A stretch of 64,000 nucleotides of DNA. Source: Apteryx mantelli (taxonomy: Eukaryota > Chordata > Aves > Apterygiformes > Apterygidae). The DNA lies in the NCBI RefSeq assembly GCF_036417845.1, contig NC_089985.1, positions 33,438,583 to 33,502,582 on the forward strand, read 5' to 3'. The translations under genes were made by a program, and so were the position numbers. Positions within the stretch are counted from its first letter, which is position 1. Each line of letters begins with the position of its first letter. Shown here piece by piece: positions 1 through 13,900 of the stretch. The notes beneath the pieces were generated by a model that saw only the letters and a list, made by a program, of their open reading frames with translations, did no database searches and was not told where the DNA came from.

Positions 1-1734
1 ATACAACTTCGTACTTTGGGTGTTCCTAAATTACACTGGAGCTTGGAGGAACAGGAAGGGAAGCTCAGCAAAGCAGATTTTTGACACCTGTATAAAGCAC
101 AGTTATCATAAATCGTGTTCATCATTTATTTCCAGAAGAGGTATTGCATTATTCAACAGCCTGAGGGATTGCAGAGAAACTACATCAGTCATAAAATATA
201 ATATACCTTCTGTCCCAGCTTACTAACTGGTTCTCCAAGTGGCAATGCGTGTTAATACAGCATCTCTAGTTAAACACAGGCAAGACAAGCATGAAAACAA
301 TGAAAGAGGTGAAAGTCAGTTCTGCTGCTGGTGGTAAAGGATATTTATTCCATCAGGGCAATAGCTTGGCAGATAATTAGTATTCATTTATAATGTTATA
401 GTTGCATGTAATGTAAATTGTATCAGTGTTTGTTGTAGCTGAGGTTTCAGCTGCAAGAATGAATCATATGAACATTAAGCTTTGGATTCAACCATATCAA
501 AATCATGTCCTTAACTGATAGGCATTGCATAAGTCTGTTGATTGTGTGTGTTTCCCACAGGTATATAGTATCACCAGTTTGCAGCTTTCATGTGAGATTT
601 ACCGGGCATGGATTTTTTATTTTTTTTTTTAACTCTCCTGCTCCTGGAATCTTGTGATTACATGGGAATCTTAGTTTTCCTTAGAAAGAAAGAAAACAGT
701 CAGTTCCCAAGCAGCTTTAAGTGTCTAATGTCTTAAAAAACAGCAGAAAAAAACCTGAAGTCCCATGAACCTGGTAGCCAATTTTACTTTAAAAGTGTGT
801 CACATCTGATGATAGACACTCTTCAAATTCGAGGGGAATATAATCATGTCATTGACCTGATCCACTTTATCGAAGGCGCATATATCTCTGCTAACTAGTA
901 TTAATGTATTTGAATTAATACTGGTCTGTCATGGCTGATTAATAAATATTCCATTTTATCTATCACAGTGAGGGTCTCATTTGCTGGTATTGATATGTTT
1001 ACATACCATGGATTGAAAAAAGTTATCCTAAGTCATATTTTAGGGTAAGACAACAGAATAAAAGAAACATCTGGTTGGAAAACTGTGCTGAAGCCACTCA
1101 TGCGGGGTTCCTGAACTACGTTCTATGGGAAGCTAGTTAATCTTGTATTGGAATTCCTTTCTCCTTAATGACTTTTACATAATAGCCATTGTTATTAGTA
1201 TGAATTGGCCTTTAAAAGTGTGCGCGTGTCTTCTCCCCTGACCTGGAGGAAGCTCAGATGATCTAACTCTTAGTCAAGTGTGTTGACTCCAAACCCTGGA
1301 GACACCTTGCATTGAAACCCAGATCACAATATGAAGAACACTGGGCACCAGCGCAAGGGTAAATTCAGTGAGCTCCAGTGACATACATTCATTTCACAGG
1401 AATTACAGACATAATGCCTGAGTGCAAAACAAACTACAAGATACAGCAAAACATGCTGTGATATCCAAGCTAACGAGTATTTAATGTTGTTGTCCAATGG
1501 AGGAGTGACTCAGAAAAGCTCATCTGTAAGGCAGAGGTTTGTACAAGCAATAGCTAAGGGAAATTCTCTCGCACTCAGGAGATTTGCAGTCTAATTTAAG
1601 AGTGATGAACTGAGTGACCATGCTGTGTGGTATAATAATAGCTATGAACATAGAGATATCTGTGTGCTCCTTACATTCAAAAAAGCCCCACAAGCCTATG
1701 GAGAAGGCCACAGACTGGAAAAGAGTAGAATTAA

Positions 1735-1840
1735 GTTCCAGTCTTAGTCCTATTGGTAGTTCACCTCATGATCTTGGACAAATTGTTTCTGTTTTCTGCT
1801 CTTTTCTCTCGATCTTTATGTGGTCTTCTGTACTTAGACT
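1735..1840 (+). mobile_element. Possible MIR-like SINE remnant
   Basis: The order of phrases (AAGTTCCAGTCTTAGTCCTA, then CACCTCATGATCTTGGACAA with ATTG) resembles the MIR core region 'ccagctctgccacttactagctgtgtgaccttgggcaagt'. It is strongly diverged and I cannot measure similarity here. Confidence 0.35.
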
Positions 1841-3780
1841 GCAAGTTTTCCAACACCTGGAATTATTTCTGGGATGGTACCACAGAATCATTCCTGGATT
1901 CTATCAGATTATAACAAATAAAACATTCAATGGGTTTTTGGTTCATTGGCTGTTCCCTTTTATTATGTAACTTATCATCACTCTCAACATTTGCCTACCT
2001 TATTTCCAGTTCTATTTTTGTGAATAATACATAATAATTCTATTATAATTCAGTTCTGATCTCTGTCTTGAATAAAGCAAGAAAGCCAATCTTTTTCAAA
2101 TGCATTAAGGTTGAATTTGAAGGTCTGTTAAGCCATTATATTCAAATGAAGGCATTTCTAGGGTAATAGCTCAAATAAAACTGAAGGTTCTCAAAATATG
2201 TTTCCAATATCCAGCCCAGTGCAATAAATATTATGCAAGGTGAATGGCTTCTGTCCAAAACTAACATCTCTAATCTTCTGCTAGCCAAAATACACAACAC
2301 AAAAGTATGCACAGGACGTGCTTGAAGCTTGCATTTGGGGCAAAGCTCAAAGTTTTCCATTCAGCCTTATCAACTGTTGTGCTTGAAAATATTGGGATAG
2401 CCTATACCACTGTCTACTGTACCCACTTAAACTGACCACAAATCTATACATCCTTTTGCTAAAAATAAAGCAAAGGCTGGAGGTCATGTGTGCAGTAAGT
2501 CAAAAATAAGTTATATGTATTCTCCCTGGCCTTTTTAAAGCAATGAGTTAAGATGCATAATGGAAAAGCTCAATATTTCATCATGATTTCAAATAAAACC
2601 ACGTGTCTTTTATATTCTGATTATTTTCTAACCTACTTTCCTGCATTAATTGGTATGGTGATAGAACAAACCATGAATCCTAAACCTTGACTCACCACAT
2701 GCAGGCTTGAAGATTACATGGAATCATCTCCAGTCCTGGAGACCAAGCTTTAGGGCTGGTGGGAAAGTGACATGAAGGTTTTCTGTCAGACTGTTTTCAG
2801 TATTATTGTCATCATTATAATCTGAATTTTTTCATAAAGAAAAGAGTTTGCATACTAGTTTTCTGTTTTCTGAATCTTCTTTTCAACTAATATGTTTTCA
2901 TCAAATATTTTGGATTTTTGTTTTGTAGATGACTTTTAGAAAAAAGACTATTTCAACCAAAAACTAATTTTCCATTTGAATCTCTTGTATCAAAAGGTGT
3001 TTTTCATCAAAGATGACCTGATGGGGAAGAAAAATCAACATGCTGTAATAAACACAGTAGCTTCTAAGCTGGATATGGCTTTTCCCCCAGATGTTCTTCA
3101 TCTCAGTCATGAAAAGAAGCTTCTTGGACAGGGAAAAAGCTTTTCAGTGAGTGTAAGCTGTCATAACTTTTCCATATAAGTCAACAGAAGTACCAGTCTA
3201 CAAATGGAGGAACTTTCTGTATGTCTCCATGACATAGGGCTTAACTCAATACCTGCTGTCTTGAACAAGCCATAATTCAGCACTGACGTACCAGCTCAGC
3301 ATCATAATACAAGATGAAGATGAATTTCTAGACATGTTCTGCCCTCCAGGTTGCCCATTTATATTAACATAATGGGAGCAAAGAAGTTTTACAGATATTA
3401 GCAGGATACTACGTTTTTATACCCAACAGACAAACCAAGTTTGAGTCTCATTTATGCTGGGGAAAGCTGTAGGGTTGTGTTTATATAAGAGAGGGAGAGA
3501 GAAGAATTACTCCAGTAGAATTATTACAGAAATTTTTATTAAGAAAAAGGTGTCTTAATTTGAGTTAGCTAATTAATCCCAGGGCAAAGAGGGAAATTGG
3601 TAATTTTGTGATAAGTTAAATAGTTGAGTTAAAGACAACAGGGGAACTTAAAGTGTTATCTTGACTAATGACTTACTAAGTCACATGAAAATAACTGGGA
3701 TTTTAGGTTGTAGTAGCTAACTTGAGATAAGAATTCACCTATTTTGCTAATGCAAATAGGCCACAGAGAGCAGCATCTGT

Positions 3781-3786
3781 TTTATT
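3781..3786 (-). terminator. Candidate polyadenylation signal (AATAAA)
   Basis: The plus strand reads TTTATT, which is AATAAA on the gene's strand, about 560 bases after the stop codon. A second AATAAA lies at 3535-3540. No distinctive GU-rich downstream element was seen, so either site, or one farther away, could be used. The hexamer is common by chance in AT-rich DNA. Confidence 0.2.
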
Positions 3787-4343
3787 CACTATAAGTTATG
3801 CTAGTTAGAAATAAAAAAACCAAAAACAAAATAAAGAACTTCAGCAGAAATGTACTTACTGGACAGCTGCTGTAGAAAGTAATGGTTAGAGAAACATATA
3901 AGCCATTCATTGGGTGTCAGTTCAGACACTTGCAGAGTTGTCAGTTAGAAAACAAATATAGAAATATTAATTTATCTGTTTCACCATCACTACTGATTAA
4001 TAGGGATGTTATTAACATATACAACAAGAAAAAAATAAGTTTACCAGTCGAATAAATACATTTTTTCTTTTTCTTTTTTTCTTTATATGAACATGTATAT
4101 TTTACAAAACCCCATAGCACTATGGGAAATAAAGATCCTTCTACAAAAAGAAGATGTAAGTCAGTGTTACAATAAAGCTTTAGAGTTTCAAAATGTATCT
4201 GGGCAAAGAGACAAAATCAGCTAGAAGGCACTACTGATTCACTGAGAAGGTTCAGTTTGTAAATGTTGTTGTCATAACCTCCAATTCTTTCATAAATTAT
4301 CTCTCTTCTCTATTCCAAGGGATTGCACGTAATACTAATGTGG

Positions 4344-4566
4344 TCAGGAAGGCTGCAGTAGATTCAGAAGAAAAGAAGCTATGGCCACACAGAAAGGAGA
4401 AGTTATTGATGGCCATAAAATGCTGGTTGAAGCTGAGCTTGTAGGCTGAGGCTGGGATGGGCGATCTGCACGTGGTTTCTGATCCAGCCGATTTGAAATC
4501 CAAATGGGAGGTTTGACTGTGATGTAGCCGTTGGTTATCCTGATATAGGAAGGCAATGTGGTGGTG
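4344..4566 (-). CDS. TRABD2B: TIKI-family Wnt protease, terminal coding exon (C-terminal tail and GPI signal)
   Basis: This last coding exon gives the final 73 residues and the stop codon at 4344-4346. The acceptor AG is the complement of 4567-4568, after a pyrimidine-rich tract. The first base completes a Ser codon split with the previous exon (AG+C), so the frame runs on from [10 protein letters not shown] into STTTLPSYIRITNGYITV. A Pro/Ser/Gln-rich spacer follows, then a small-residue stretch (SSASTS), then a hydrophobic end (SILWPSITSPFCVAIASFLL) with only five more residues. A small-residue site before a hydrophobic C-terminus with no cytoplasmic tail is the pattern of a GPI-attachment signal, and TIKI proteins are reported to be GPI-anchored. 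The family is known to clip the N-terminus of Wnt ligands at the cell surface and so inactivate them. Family assignment is strong because of the TraB motif two exons upstream. TRABD2B rather than TRABD2A is inferred from intron length only. Confidence 0.82.
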
Positions 4567-5090
4567 CTAAAAGTAAACACAAGAGAAGGAAATTAAACAA
4601 GAAATCCTTTGTCTCTAGTCTGTGATCTGTCATTCTACATGGTAGTAACAATGACAAACAATAATTATATTATTTGCACACATTAGACATGGAGGGTAGA
4701 TCTCCAAGGGCTAGTAAATGTGATGGTCTGGAAGCAAGGCCTGGTTCAGGAGGTCCTTCAGCTTCTGACTGCTGTAGACTATAACCAAAGGAGGGATCAC
4801 TGCTGAAGTACTTAATCTCTTATCCTCTTTTCTTAAGCATCCACCACTGGCCAGCATCAGGAACTGGGATACAGATATCTTTGTGCTGACCCAGGATGAC
4901 CCACTTTTTATATTCTTAGCTACATTCTTGCCACCAAAGATCTCAGAATTTGTCATGTCTCTTAGAGAGAAGAGCAGCTGCCTGTTCTCATTGAGGTCCT
5001 TGGTGAAGGCAAACTACTGAGCTTGCAAGAGAGACAGGAGGGGAGCCTTGGGTGCTGCCTCTGACAACTGGATACAGGTTTGGATAAGGA

Positions 5091-5190
5091 CAGAAGGCTA
5101 GAAGGGCCCACCTGGATGGATCCCTAATCTAGCCTCTTGCAGTCTCATTTGCCTTGGACTACATGTTTAGTCCTGGAAGGGCCACAAAAC
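5091..5190 (-). mobile_element. Possible short CR1 remnant
   Basis: AGGCTAGAAGGGCCCACCTG followed by ATCCCTAATCTAGCCTCTTG resembles the 'ggctggaagggacct...atctagtccagccccctg' start of antisense CR1 3' ends. Similarity is limited to about 50-60 bases, so this is tentative. Confidence 0.35.
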
Positions 5191-8100
5191 ATGCACTTCC
5201 CCTGTTTAGAAGCCATAAAGAATTTTCCAGGATCCCCTTACAAAACTGATAGCCTTGAGTGCAGAAGATCAAGCAGCTTCATTTTTCCCCCCTGCCTTTA
5301 AGATATTTTGAATCAAAACACAATGCCAAAAACAGATTCAGTATGAATTTTCCCTGGCTATGGCTTTGGCTCAATAGTGGTGTGATTGCCTATTGATTGA
5401 AGCTTGAGTTAGTACTTGATCTGAATGTGCAGGTAGGAATTCATCCCAAGTCTCATGACGCTGAAGGTCAAAAAGGTCCACGTACACTTGATTTGGAAGT
5501 TCTAAGTTGTAATCTCCATTTCATAAAATGCTTCCATTGCACCCAATACTGGATAATCAATAATCCATCCATTGTCACAGAGCAGCATAACTGAGCATGT
5601 AGAATGTGCAAGGTGGATTCTGGACTTAAGAGCAAGGCATTCTGCTTGAGAGCAAGGAGAAAAATGACAAGCGCCCCCAAAAGCAAGACATGACACTCCG
5701 ATGAACAGACATGAACTGCAGATTCTCTGTGTTACTTTTAAAAAATCTTCCATAAGTGGATTTGGGGACACTGAAAATTATCCTTACATCATTTTTTGTG
5801 GGTTAAGAAGCAATGCAGTCCAATAAATATTTAGTTACAGTATCTGAGTTCCTGACCTTGGAGGAAAAGGACTACATCTTGCATAATATTAGATAAAAAG
5901 AACAATACCTTGCTCCAGATTCATGCACAGAAACAGAATTTAGTAGAAGTGAATGCTTTTGTCTTTTTCAGTCTAAGCAATAATAAAATGACACATGGCA
6001 GATGGTGATATTTAAGGTCATAGCTTTTAGGTCGGATGCTACAAAAGTGTAGAGTCGATCATAAATTGTCACAGGCACACAACATGTGAACAGACTGGTG
6101 TCCATCCAGAAGAAGGCACTGGTCAACATCATATCCAATGGACAATCATTGCACAAAAACTTAACCCCAGATTTTGGGATAATTCATTTCAGTACTTCCC
6201 TCATCCTTTATACTGTCGCCACATCTTCTGGGTGGGATAGTTGTTCTGTAGTTAGAAGTGATCTCAACTAATGTGCAATAAATTATAGTAAAAAGAAAAA
6301 GCGGTCTTTAAAACTAAAGGCATGGGAATTGCTTCATGGGAGCAGATAATCCATCTAACTAGTATTATGTCTTTGACAGTGAGAAGTGGTACATGTTCCA
6401 GGGAAATAAACTGCTGTAAATAGCGAAATCTGAAATCAAGTGATGCCAGAGAAAGCTCTTATCTAAATTCCTATAATGAGGGGTTGGTTTAGGTCTTTAA
6501 TTGATGATACAAGACATTTAGCTTTAGAGCCTCTGCTATTGCATCAAGACCACTGCAGTCACATAATATAAAGAGTTGATCTCGGGTAAGCTAAGCTTGC
6601 TATTTCAAATCTGTCCAATGTTTTTGAGTGGTTAATTCAGTGCTGGCAGGAGTGATACCAGATAAGGGATTGTCTATTCTAGCTCCTGTAATATACGGAA
6701 TATCAAGTATGAACTGCCTTCCCAAAGTCAGTACAAAGCCATCATTAAAGCATACCTCTGTCAAAAACTAGGCACTACATGCTGTGAGTAATTCAACAGA
6801 AATGCAGTCATGTGCCCACTTTTGATGCAGATCTGATTTATCCTGTTGAGTGATATGGTAGTGCATAAATCCGGCAATAATGATGGTGGGATCACAACTT
6901 GTTTTTACCCTGCACCAGTCTTCCGTAATGTAAGTAAGTGTGAGTAGATGCTTCTGTAGCTCTGTAATATTTACTGACAATTACAATTTTTTGCTAACTG
7001 TTATAAAGGCCATGTCTTGCTACACAGATTCACATCTATAATACAGTTGTTACTTTCCAGGGCATATATTAATAAAAATATATCAAAATGATGATCAATA
7101 ATTTTTATATTAAGTCTAGCTTAGTCTAAGCAGAGCTTTTCAAAGTACTCCATGGGAGTTAGGAGCCAAATAGAATGTCTGCAGTATTTGGGTGCTTGAG
7201 TCTGCAGGAAATTTCTGCATCAGAATCATAAAGATTAATAGCGCTCAGCTGTGATAAGAGTCAAAGACCAGTTTTCAGACATGATTTAGGCTCAGGTTGC
7301 ACATTACGACATCTGTGATTACAAAAACTTCCTACAGAGCCCTGGGAGCTGGTTCTGCTAAAAGATAATCCAAAAGCAAGAGAAGAATCCTTCATTTTCA
7401 ATTTTATTTTCAAATGGGTTAGCTTCCCCAGTCTGGTTCATAATGCAACTGCTCAGCGTAGACACATCCAGTGCATGTGGTTCCAGGGCCATAATTAATG
7501 CTGTCAACTGGTTTTGCCACTTGGTGTTATCAAACCACAGCCTGAGATTTTCAGAAGCCTGCATATCAGGGAGACAAACTCCTGAATAGCCTACAGATAG
7601 ATTTTTAAATATACTGAGGCGCTTTAAGAAGCCAGATGCATAGCTGCTTTTATGCTCTTGTGATCTTTATGTGAATATTTGCCACTTTACAGAACTACAC
7701 AATTTAGCCCTAAATTAAATTTTAAACTGCAAGGAGGGTCTGGTTCTCAATTTCAATTTAAAAAAATGTTGCCAAAAATCCCTGTTGGTCTTGCAGTTTG
7801 GCTGTATTCTGCTCCTGACTCATTCTATGGGCTTGATCCTCCAGCGAAACTAAAATATCCATTGCACAGCAAACTGTCCTTTTTTGCACCTCGTGGAGGT
7901 ATTGTGTGAGATGGCCGACAGGCGATGCAGGCTGGCTGGGGAATGCTTAAAAGGTGCATGAAGACATTCATCAGCCAGCTACCTCTAAGGGATTCCAAAA
8001 GCAGCCCTAAATCAACATTTTACATTTCTGTATGATGTGTTTCCACTTTCCAGTCAACTGCCAGGAGGATTTTGTTCCTTTTTGTTGATTTTTTTTCTCC

Positions 8101-9521
8101 CCTGGAAAAGATATTTTTTTTGAAAAGAAAACAATTTACTTAAATACCAGGGTTTCCTATAGAAAAAATTGAGAAGTGTTGACCATTCTTCAGTCAGTGA
8201 GGCTATTTTGGGTTTTCATCCCAAAACATTAGATTTCTATAAATGCTTCTTTGTTAATGTAGATATTGTTGGGGGGGAGGGTTGTTTGTTTTTAAAAAAT
8301 CTTTAAGTGCTTTATGAGAGAAGAACAGTGTTTCCGTTAAGGTACTCAAGGCATGCTAATAGCAAATCAATCATATTTTGTCCATATTTCTTAAATATAA
8401 CACTAGTTTTAGCACTTTAGCTTACTGCCAAGGCAGTTTAGAGATATTTAAAGAAAGAGAATGATCTCTTTTACCAAATGCTACAATCTCAGTGTAAAAA
8501 CTTTGGTCCAAGTTTGTAGCTAGGCTTTTGCTACAGCAAATGGAGAGAGAAACCTCTCCACAAGGTGGTTCATCTCATTCCAGCATAGGTCTCTAAGTTG
8601 GTACTTACTGTGTCTGGGTGTCTTTCCCTTTCTATTGATTTTAGAGGGAGCCTAGACAGCCAGATTATATTACAGGCTGATCTTACAGGTGGCCCAGGTG
8701 AGAGGAGATGATGACATCTCTAAACTCCCTCTGAGCGCACTTGCATGTGGACATAGAATCTTGTTGACCCTCAGACTTTCCCTAAGCCTGAAAGCAGAAG
8801 CAGAGTCCCTTGACCTCAACTGGAAACTTTCCATTGTCCTTAGGGAAGTTTTGATCATTCCTGAAATTTACACAAATAAATAATAATAAAAAAAAATGAA
8901 TCACAGATCTCAGGGATAACAATCTAAATTATCATCACGCCTCCTCTTGCCAGCCCAGGATATTCCATGTTTGTCTTTTGGGTCTGATAAAAATATCTTT
9001 AAAAAAAACATTACACATGGTTTGTGATGAACAGGCAACCACTGGCTCCACTGTTCAAATGCCTATTTTTTGCTTCTGTGTATGGGATTGTTTTAGAAAT
9101 TTGGAAGACTCCAGGTATCTTTTAGCCAAATGACCTGCAGTATCATATTCATGAGCTTGTACTTTTGATCAGATAATAGGGCAGTTTTTCAAATCAGTGC
9201 ATTAGTCATACATTGTCTTACCATCATTAGAACTTGTAAAACTCTCCCAAAAAACAGGGCCCCAGGCAAATGCTTTGTGAACAGACCCTACTGACTCCAA
9301 TTACATGATGCAAGTCCTCTACACCGGGGGCACGTTGAAGCACCTTGATGAATAGGGAGCATTTTAAAATTGAAAAATAAAACAAACACGCATGCAACCC
9401 TTCGGGCGAATTCTGCTCTGGTTTGGCTTGTGAGGACTTTGCAAGGAATTTGCAAATAATTTTTGCTGTGACTCAGTTTATCCTTAAAAGCAGGGGCACA
9501 TTTGACCACATGACACCACAG

Positions 9522-10042
9522 CAGAATCACAGAAGATAAAGCCAGGAGGGACCTTCCAGCCCATCTGTCCCAAAGACAGGAACAAGATCTAAACCCTTGC
9601 TGACATGTATGTCTAACCTCTTCTTCAAAAAACCTACAATAATAGCAATTCCAGAGTCTCTGCAGACATCTATTCCAGCATTTTACCAACCTTGACATCC
9701 AAAATTACTGCCTAATGTTTCACCAAATCTCCCTTGCTACAGTGTAAGTTCGTGACTTCTCCTGTCCCCATGGACAGGTTTATTCCTTTCCTCTTCTCAG
9801 CAGCCTTTCACATATTTTGAAGACTTTTAACCATGTTTCACTACTCAGTCTTCTCTCATTTAAACAGTGCCCTCAGCCTTCCTCCACAAGTCCTCATGTT
9901 CGTGCCCTCCATCCTCTTTGCTCTTTTCTCCCCTGAGCCTTTCTAGTTGCTCCATGTCTTCTCTGAAGTGCTGCCCGAACCTGGAAGCAGTATGTCTAGC
10001 TGAGATATTATCAGCCCTATACTTTGCACAGTCTCTATCCCT
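9522..10042 (-). mobile_element. Decayed CR1 LINE 3' end
   Basis: The plus strand reads as the antisense of a CR1 3' end. It starts AGAATCACAGAAGATAAAGC and CAGGAGGGACCTTCCAGCCC, then has CTAACCTCTTCTTCAAAAAA and TTCCAGCATTTTACCAACCT. It goes on through the typical T/C-rich middle (CCCTCAGCCTTCCTCCACAA, CTTTCTAGTTGCTCCATGTC) to GCTGAGATATTATCAG. The order of these blocks matches the CR1 3' region of turtles and crocodilians as I remember it. The copy is truncated and diverged and carries no usable reverse transcriptase. It explains the open frames in both directions here. Confidence 0.8.
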
Positions 10043-10983
10043 GCCTCTCTATCTGTAAAGCAAAAGAAAGCATATGAAAAGTTCTGACTCCGATTAGGAG
10101 TCACGTATCTCATATGCTACCTGTCTGTGATCTCTAGGAAGATTCACCACTTTTTTGCCTGTAAGTCTTTATGCTCTCTCCAACTCTTCTGAAGTTGATG
10201 GAAAATTGAATGTGCATTGAGGAAGTGAAGACTGGATGAATTACAGTGCTATTTCTATGCATTTTTAATCTGCTGCCATGTTTCAGTCCCAATATTGTTA
10301 CTGTTCAGGGTGGAGGAAGTGTTTTTTAAAGCATAACTTCCAAAGTGTTTGGGGGATTTTTATGGCTCAAAGGAGCTATATAAACACATGACAACTATTT
10401 CTAATAAATGTAAACAAGTGTGGACTCAGCCAGCCTTTCTTACAACAGCATCAGATGAAAGAAGCTTATCCGAACCATGTGCCAGCCTAGACTGATCCTT
10501 GAAAAAAGGCATTTTTCAGTGAAAAACCTAAAAAGCTAGTAAACTGGAATAAAATTTTTGAGTAAATACAATAATGACTGTTTTGCATTTGTGATTTGAT
10601 GTTAACCTTATGATGGTTGTTTTTTTAAAATGATATTAAGCATATGCTTCCTGTTTCTTTTCAAACAAAATTTACCCTATTTTTTTCCTTTCATTTAATG
10701 AACAGATGTGAAAGGAGTTGATCACATTATTTTTCTGGTGATCAGAAATAATGTCCTGCCAGTGAAGACAATTATTCTTGTAACTAACCAGCCCTATTTG
10801 TGTCACCAAAAGTTATTAGTCAAAACTTGAAAAAAACATCTGCTTAAAGCACTGGGACCAACCAGTTGCATTGTGTAAACTAGCTGGTTGGCAAGAAGTC
10901 TGACCACACTTCTGAAAAAAAAAAGAATAGGTAATGAACCTAGAGGAAAAAAGTGCAAGCTGGAAGGAAAAGAGAAGCACACT

Positions 10984-10999
10984 AAAAAAAAAAAAAAAA
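10984..10999. repeat. Poly-A tract
   Basis: Sixteen consecutive A residues without a recognisable SINE or processed transcript attached on either side. Confidence 0.95.
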
Positions 11000-13900
11000 T
11001 CACACTAGAATTAAGTTAGAAAGTTTTAACTGTGAAGACCCTTAGAGTAACTTCTTAAAGGGAATGTAGCATCTCCATCTCCTGAAATTTTCAGATTAGG
11101 ATTTGATGCTTCTGAAAGGAATTCTTTCATTCAGCACAGGTTGTAATTCCTCAAGATTTATATCTCTCTTCTTCACTGCCTTCCTTATGAACACTATTCT
11201 TGAAGCCTGGGGGATCAATCCTGCAAGGTGCTGAGTCTCCTGGTCCCAAACGAGCAGGACACTAAGCACTACAAGCACATGAATGGTTCCAGTGAGGGTA
11301 GTATTCGCATACCTACAACTCAGCACATGCTAAAGCCCTTTGTGGGATCAAGGCCAAGAGGCTCATGCTTTCACAAGGTTCAGTTCATTAAAAAAAAATA
11401 AAAATCCAACCTGGATCTGATTAAGGAATCCGGTTTTGGTCCAGAGGAGGCCACTACTCATTCGCAGTAGTATAGTAACTGCCTTTGCATGTCTGAATGA
11501 GTGAGCAATATCACTCATTGGTTTCTGGCCAACGGAGAAGACAGGGGATGTGCCAAATAAGAGCCTTATCTCTATTATTTTCTATTTGCCTCAAGGTTAT
11601 TGGGAGTCCAGATCTCTGGCCACTTTCCACACTACAAGAATCCCCACTGTCCGCAAGCAGCGCTGTGTCAGACCAACAGAGCCACACTTGCAGCCACGCT
11701 ATTGATAGAGGGTTCAGGCAACAACATTGGGAGCCTTTCAACAACCTGCCGCTGTTGATAAGAGCTTTCCTTTCGAAAAGACGCAAATGGGAACCACATT
11801 CCCACCTGAAAGGAACTTCGAGCTCTGATCCAGCTTTATTTCAGCATCCTGGCTGCTCCAGAGACTGACAGCAAGCAATTCCCCTCCTTGAAGCGGGCAC
11901 TTGTGAGCCTCTGACCCACATGCAGAAGCAAAGGGCAGGATGTGCCTGCTGATAGCAGTCTATTTATTCCCTCAGCCCTGCTCTTTGTTATGGCCATGTC
12001 TGCCACAGCTTATCTGCAGGAGAAAGAAGAGGGTACAGAAGGGAATGAGGGAAGAGGAAGCACAGGTTTCACAAGGAAATGGCTCTGAAAGGACAGAAAG
12101 CACAAGCATGCCAGGACTCTGAGCCGTTCTGCTGACGTGTGCTTAACACGTGGCAGAGTGTGGCACCAGTGGCAGGGTGCACCTTGGGAACCAGGCCCTG
12201 AGGCAGGGAGCAGGACACTGCACACAACGATGGGGCACTTGGAGGCAAAGGGAAGCAACACGAGGCATCTTTGCCTCCCGAACAGGCAGGACCAAAGCTG
12301 TTAGCAGAAGCTACAAAAGTGCCACCAATGAGAATCATGCAGCATCCTTTAGAAGCCCTTGGCATTAACAGGGTTCAAAGGGTGGGATTAATTGTAGCTA
12401 TATCAGATTCAGGCATGTAGTCTGAGGTATTCATCTGTGTTAGCTCTATAGTTTGTGAAGAATGAGAGGTCTCCAGAGGACAATCCATCCCTCCCAAAGG
12501 CATGTCTCCAAGGTAGGTGAGATGAGCTGTTTTCTGAAGATCTCTATCTATCTCTGAAATTCAGGTCTTCTGAATCCTGGCCAAGTTCCTAGCCCAGTAA
12601 GGGCTTTGACTGGTAAGGATCGGTTAATGTAGTCTTTCCTAAACTGGGATGGGGCTGCAGGGTGGGAAAGAGGAAACTGCTGATTCTGCAGCACATAAAG
12701 CAGCGTCTGGCTGAGATGCAGCTCCCCTCCCCGGTCCTAGGGGCCCGCCTGCAACAGCCCCCCGACACGGCACAGCAGTGGCACAGGCCTGCGAAGCTGC
12801 GGCATGTCCCTTTTACTTCAGGGCTCAGTCCTAGGGACCTCTGGGGTTTGACAAGAAGGAGGAGATGGTGGCTCACACGGCCCAGCAGCTCCAGGGAGGC
12901 CACACTGGCGTAAGCAGGAGGCTCAACTTCCAATTGTAGATCAAATGCCTCTGGCCCAGTTTCGGACCCCTCTCTGGATGGGCAGCAGGCTAGGGGCCCG
13001 GAGACTTGCTTCTCATCCCTGTGTCACCCACGGATGAACCGTCGAAACCTGATTAAATCACTTTGCTTCTGTTTCTCCCCCGGCTCTGATCTGAGCCAAG
13101 ACCTTAAAGTGTTACTGTGACACCACCAGTGTTAACTGAACGCGAAGCATTTCACAGGCTCTCTCAGAGATTTGCAGCTCCCAGCTGCCCACACCACCTG
13201 GAAAATACCTTCGTGATGACAAATTTGGCCCTGGAGCCAAGCACCCAAGAGAAGAGAGTTACATTTACTTGCAGCACAGCTGAATGCTACAGAGAAATCC
13301 TAAAACGCAGAGCACCTTTCAGGTCACTGATGGGAAACTGCTAAAGCCACGTGTGTCTGTGACATGGGGCCAGAGGAGGGGATGGGGCTGGGACAGGAAG
13401 GGCCTGGGCCTCTCTCACAGAGGTGGTGAGGATTGCCATGATGGAGACTAGGGGAAAGAGGAGGAAAGAAGCTTTCTGCCACAGTGACGCAGCCTGTGTG
13501 TCTCCTGGGCATGGGGATGGAGCGGTGGGAAGTGGGCTGCGGGGATGGGTTTAGCAGGTATGTTGGGAACATATTAGAAACACGTCCTGCACAGCCCAAC
13601 TTTTCTGTGGCCCCCTTTTCTGAACCAAACTTCCAGAGTATGGGGAAGCTTCTTGCACCTCATGGTCAGGTTGAGCTTCCCCCATCCCAAGAGGAGACTG
13701 TGTAGATTCCTGTTCAACCCTCTGCCCTGAAATACCTCAGGAAAACCCTGCAAGCATCTCACCCCCAAATCCTGCACCCACACATGTGTCAGTGGGAGAA
13801 TCAGGCCCACCACTCCTTTTCAGACAACTGTAGAATGGTGTAAAAACACAGAACGCTGTAAAAACCAATAACCTTTGAAGCACACCCTCTGAGTAATTAC

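Larger units (their letters stand above)
1..4343 (-). other. 3'UTR and downstream flank of the TIKI-family gene
   Basis: Immediately below the stop codon this should be 3'UTR of the minus-strand gene, but the transcript end cannot be fixed from sequence alone. The sequence is AT-rich, with a poly-T run near 616-631, a T-rich stretch near 4060-4085, and a MIR-like trace near 1735-1840. Short open frames here (the longest about 118 codons, 1614-1970) show no recognisable protein and overlap the SINE trace. I see no second gene. Confidence 0.5.

Noticed and set aside
9288..9698. 136-codon open frame on the minus strand
   Set aside because: Its first half lies in the CR1 3' fragment, whose 3' region is non-coding, and the rest is single-copy sequence with no recognisable domain. 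The Cys/Arg-rich composition fits a chance frame.
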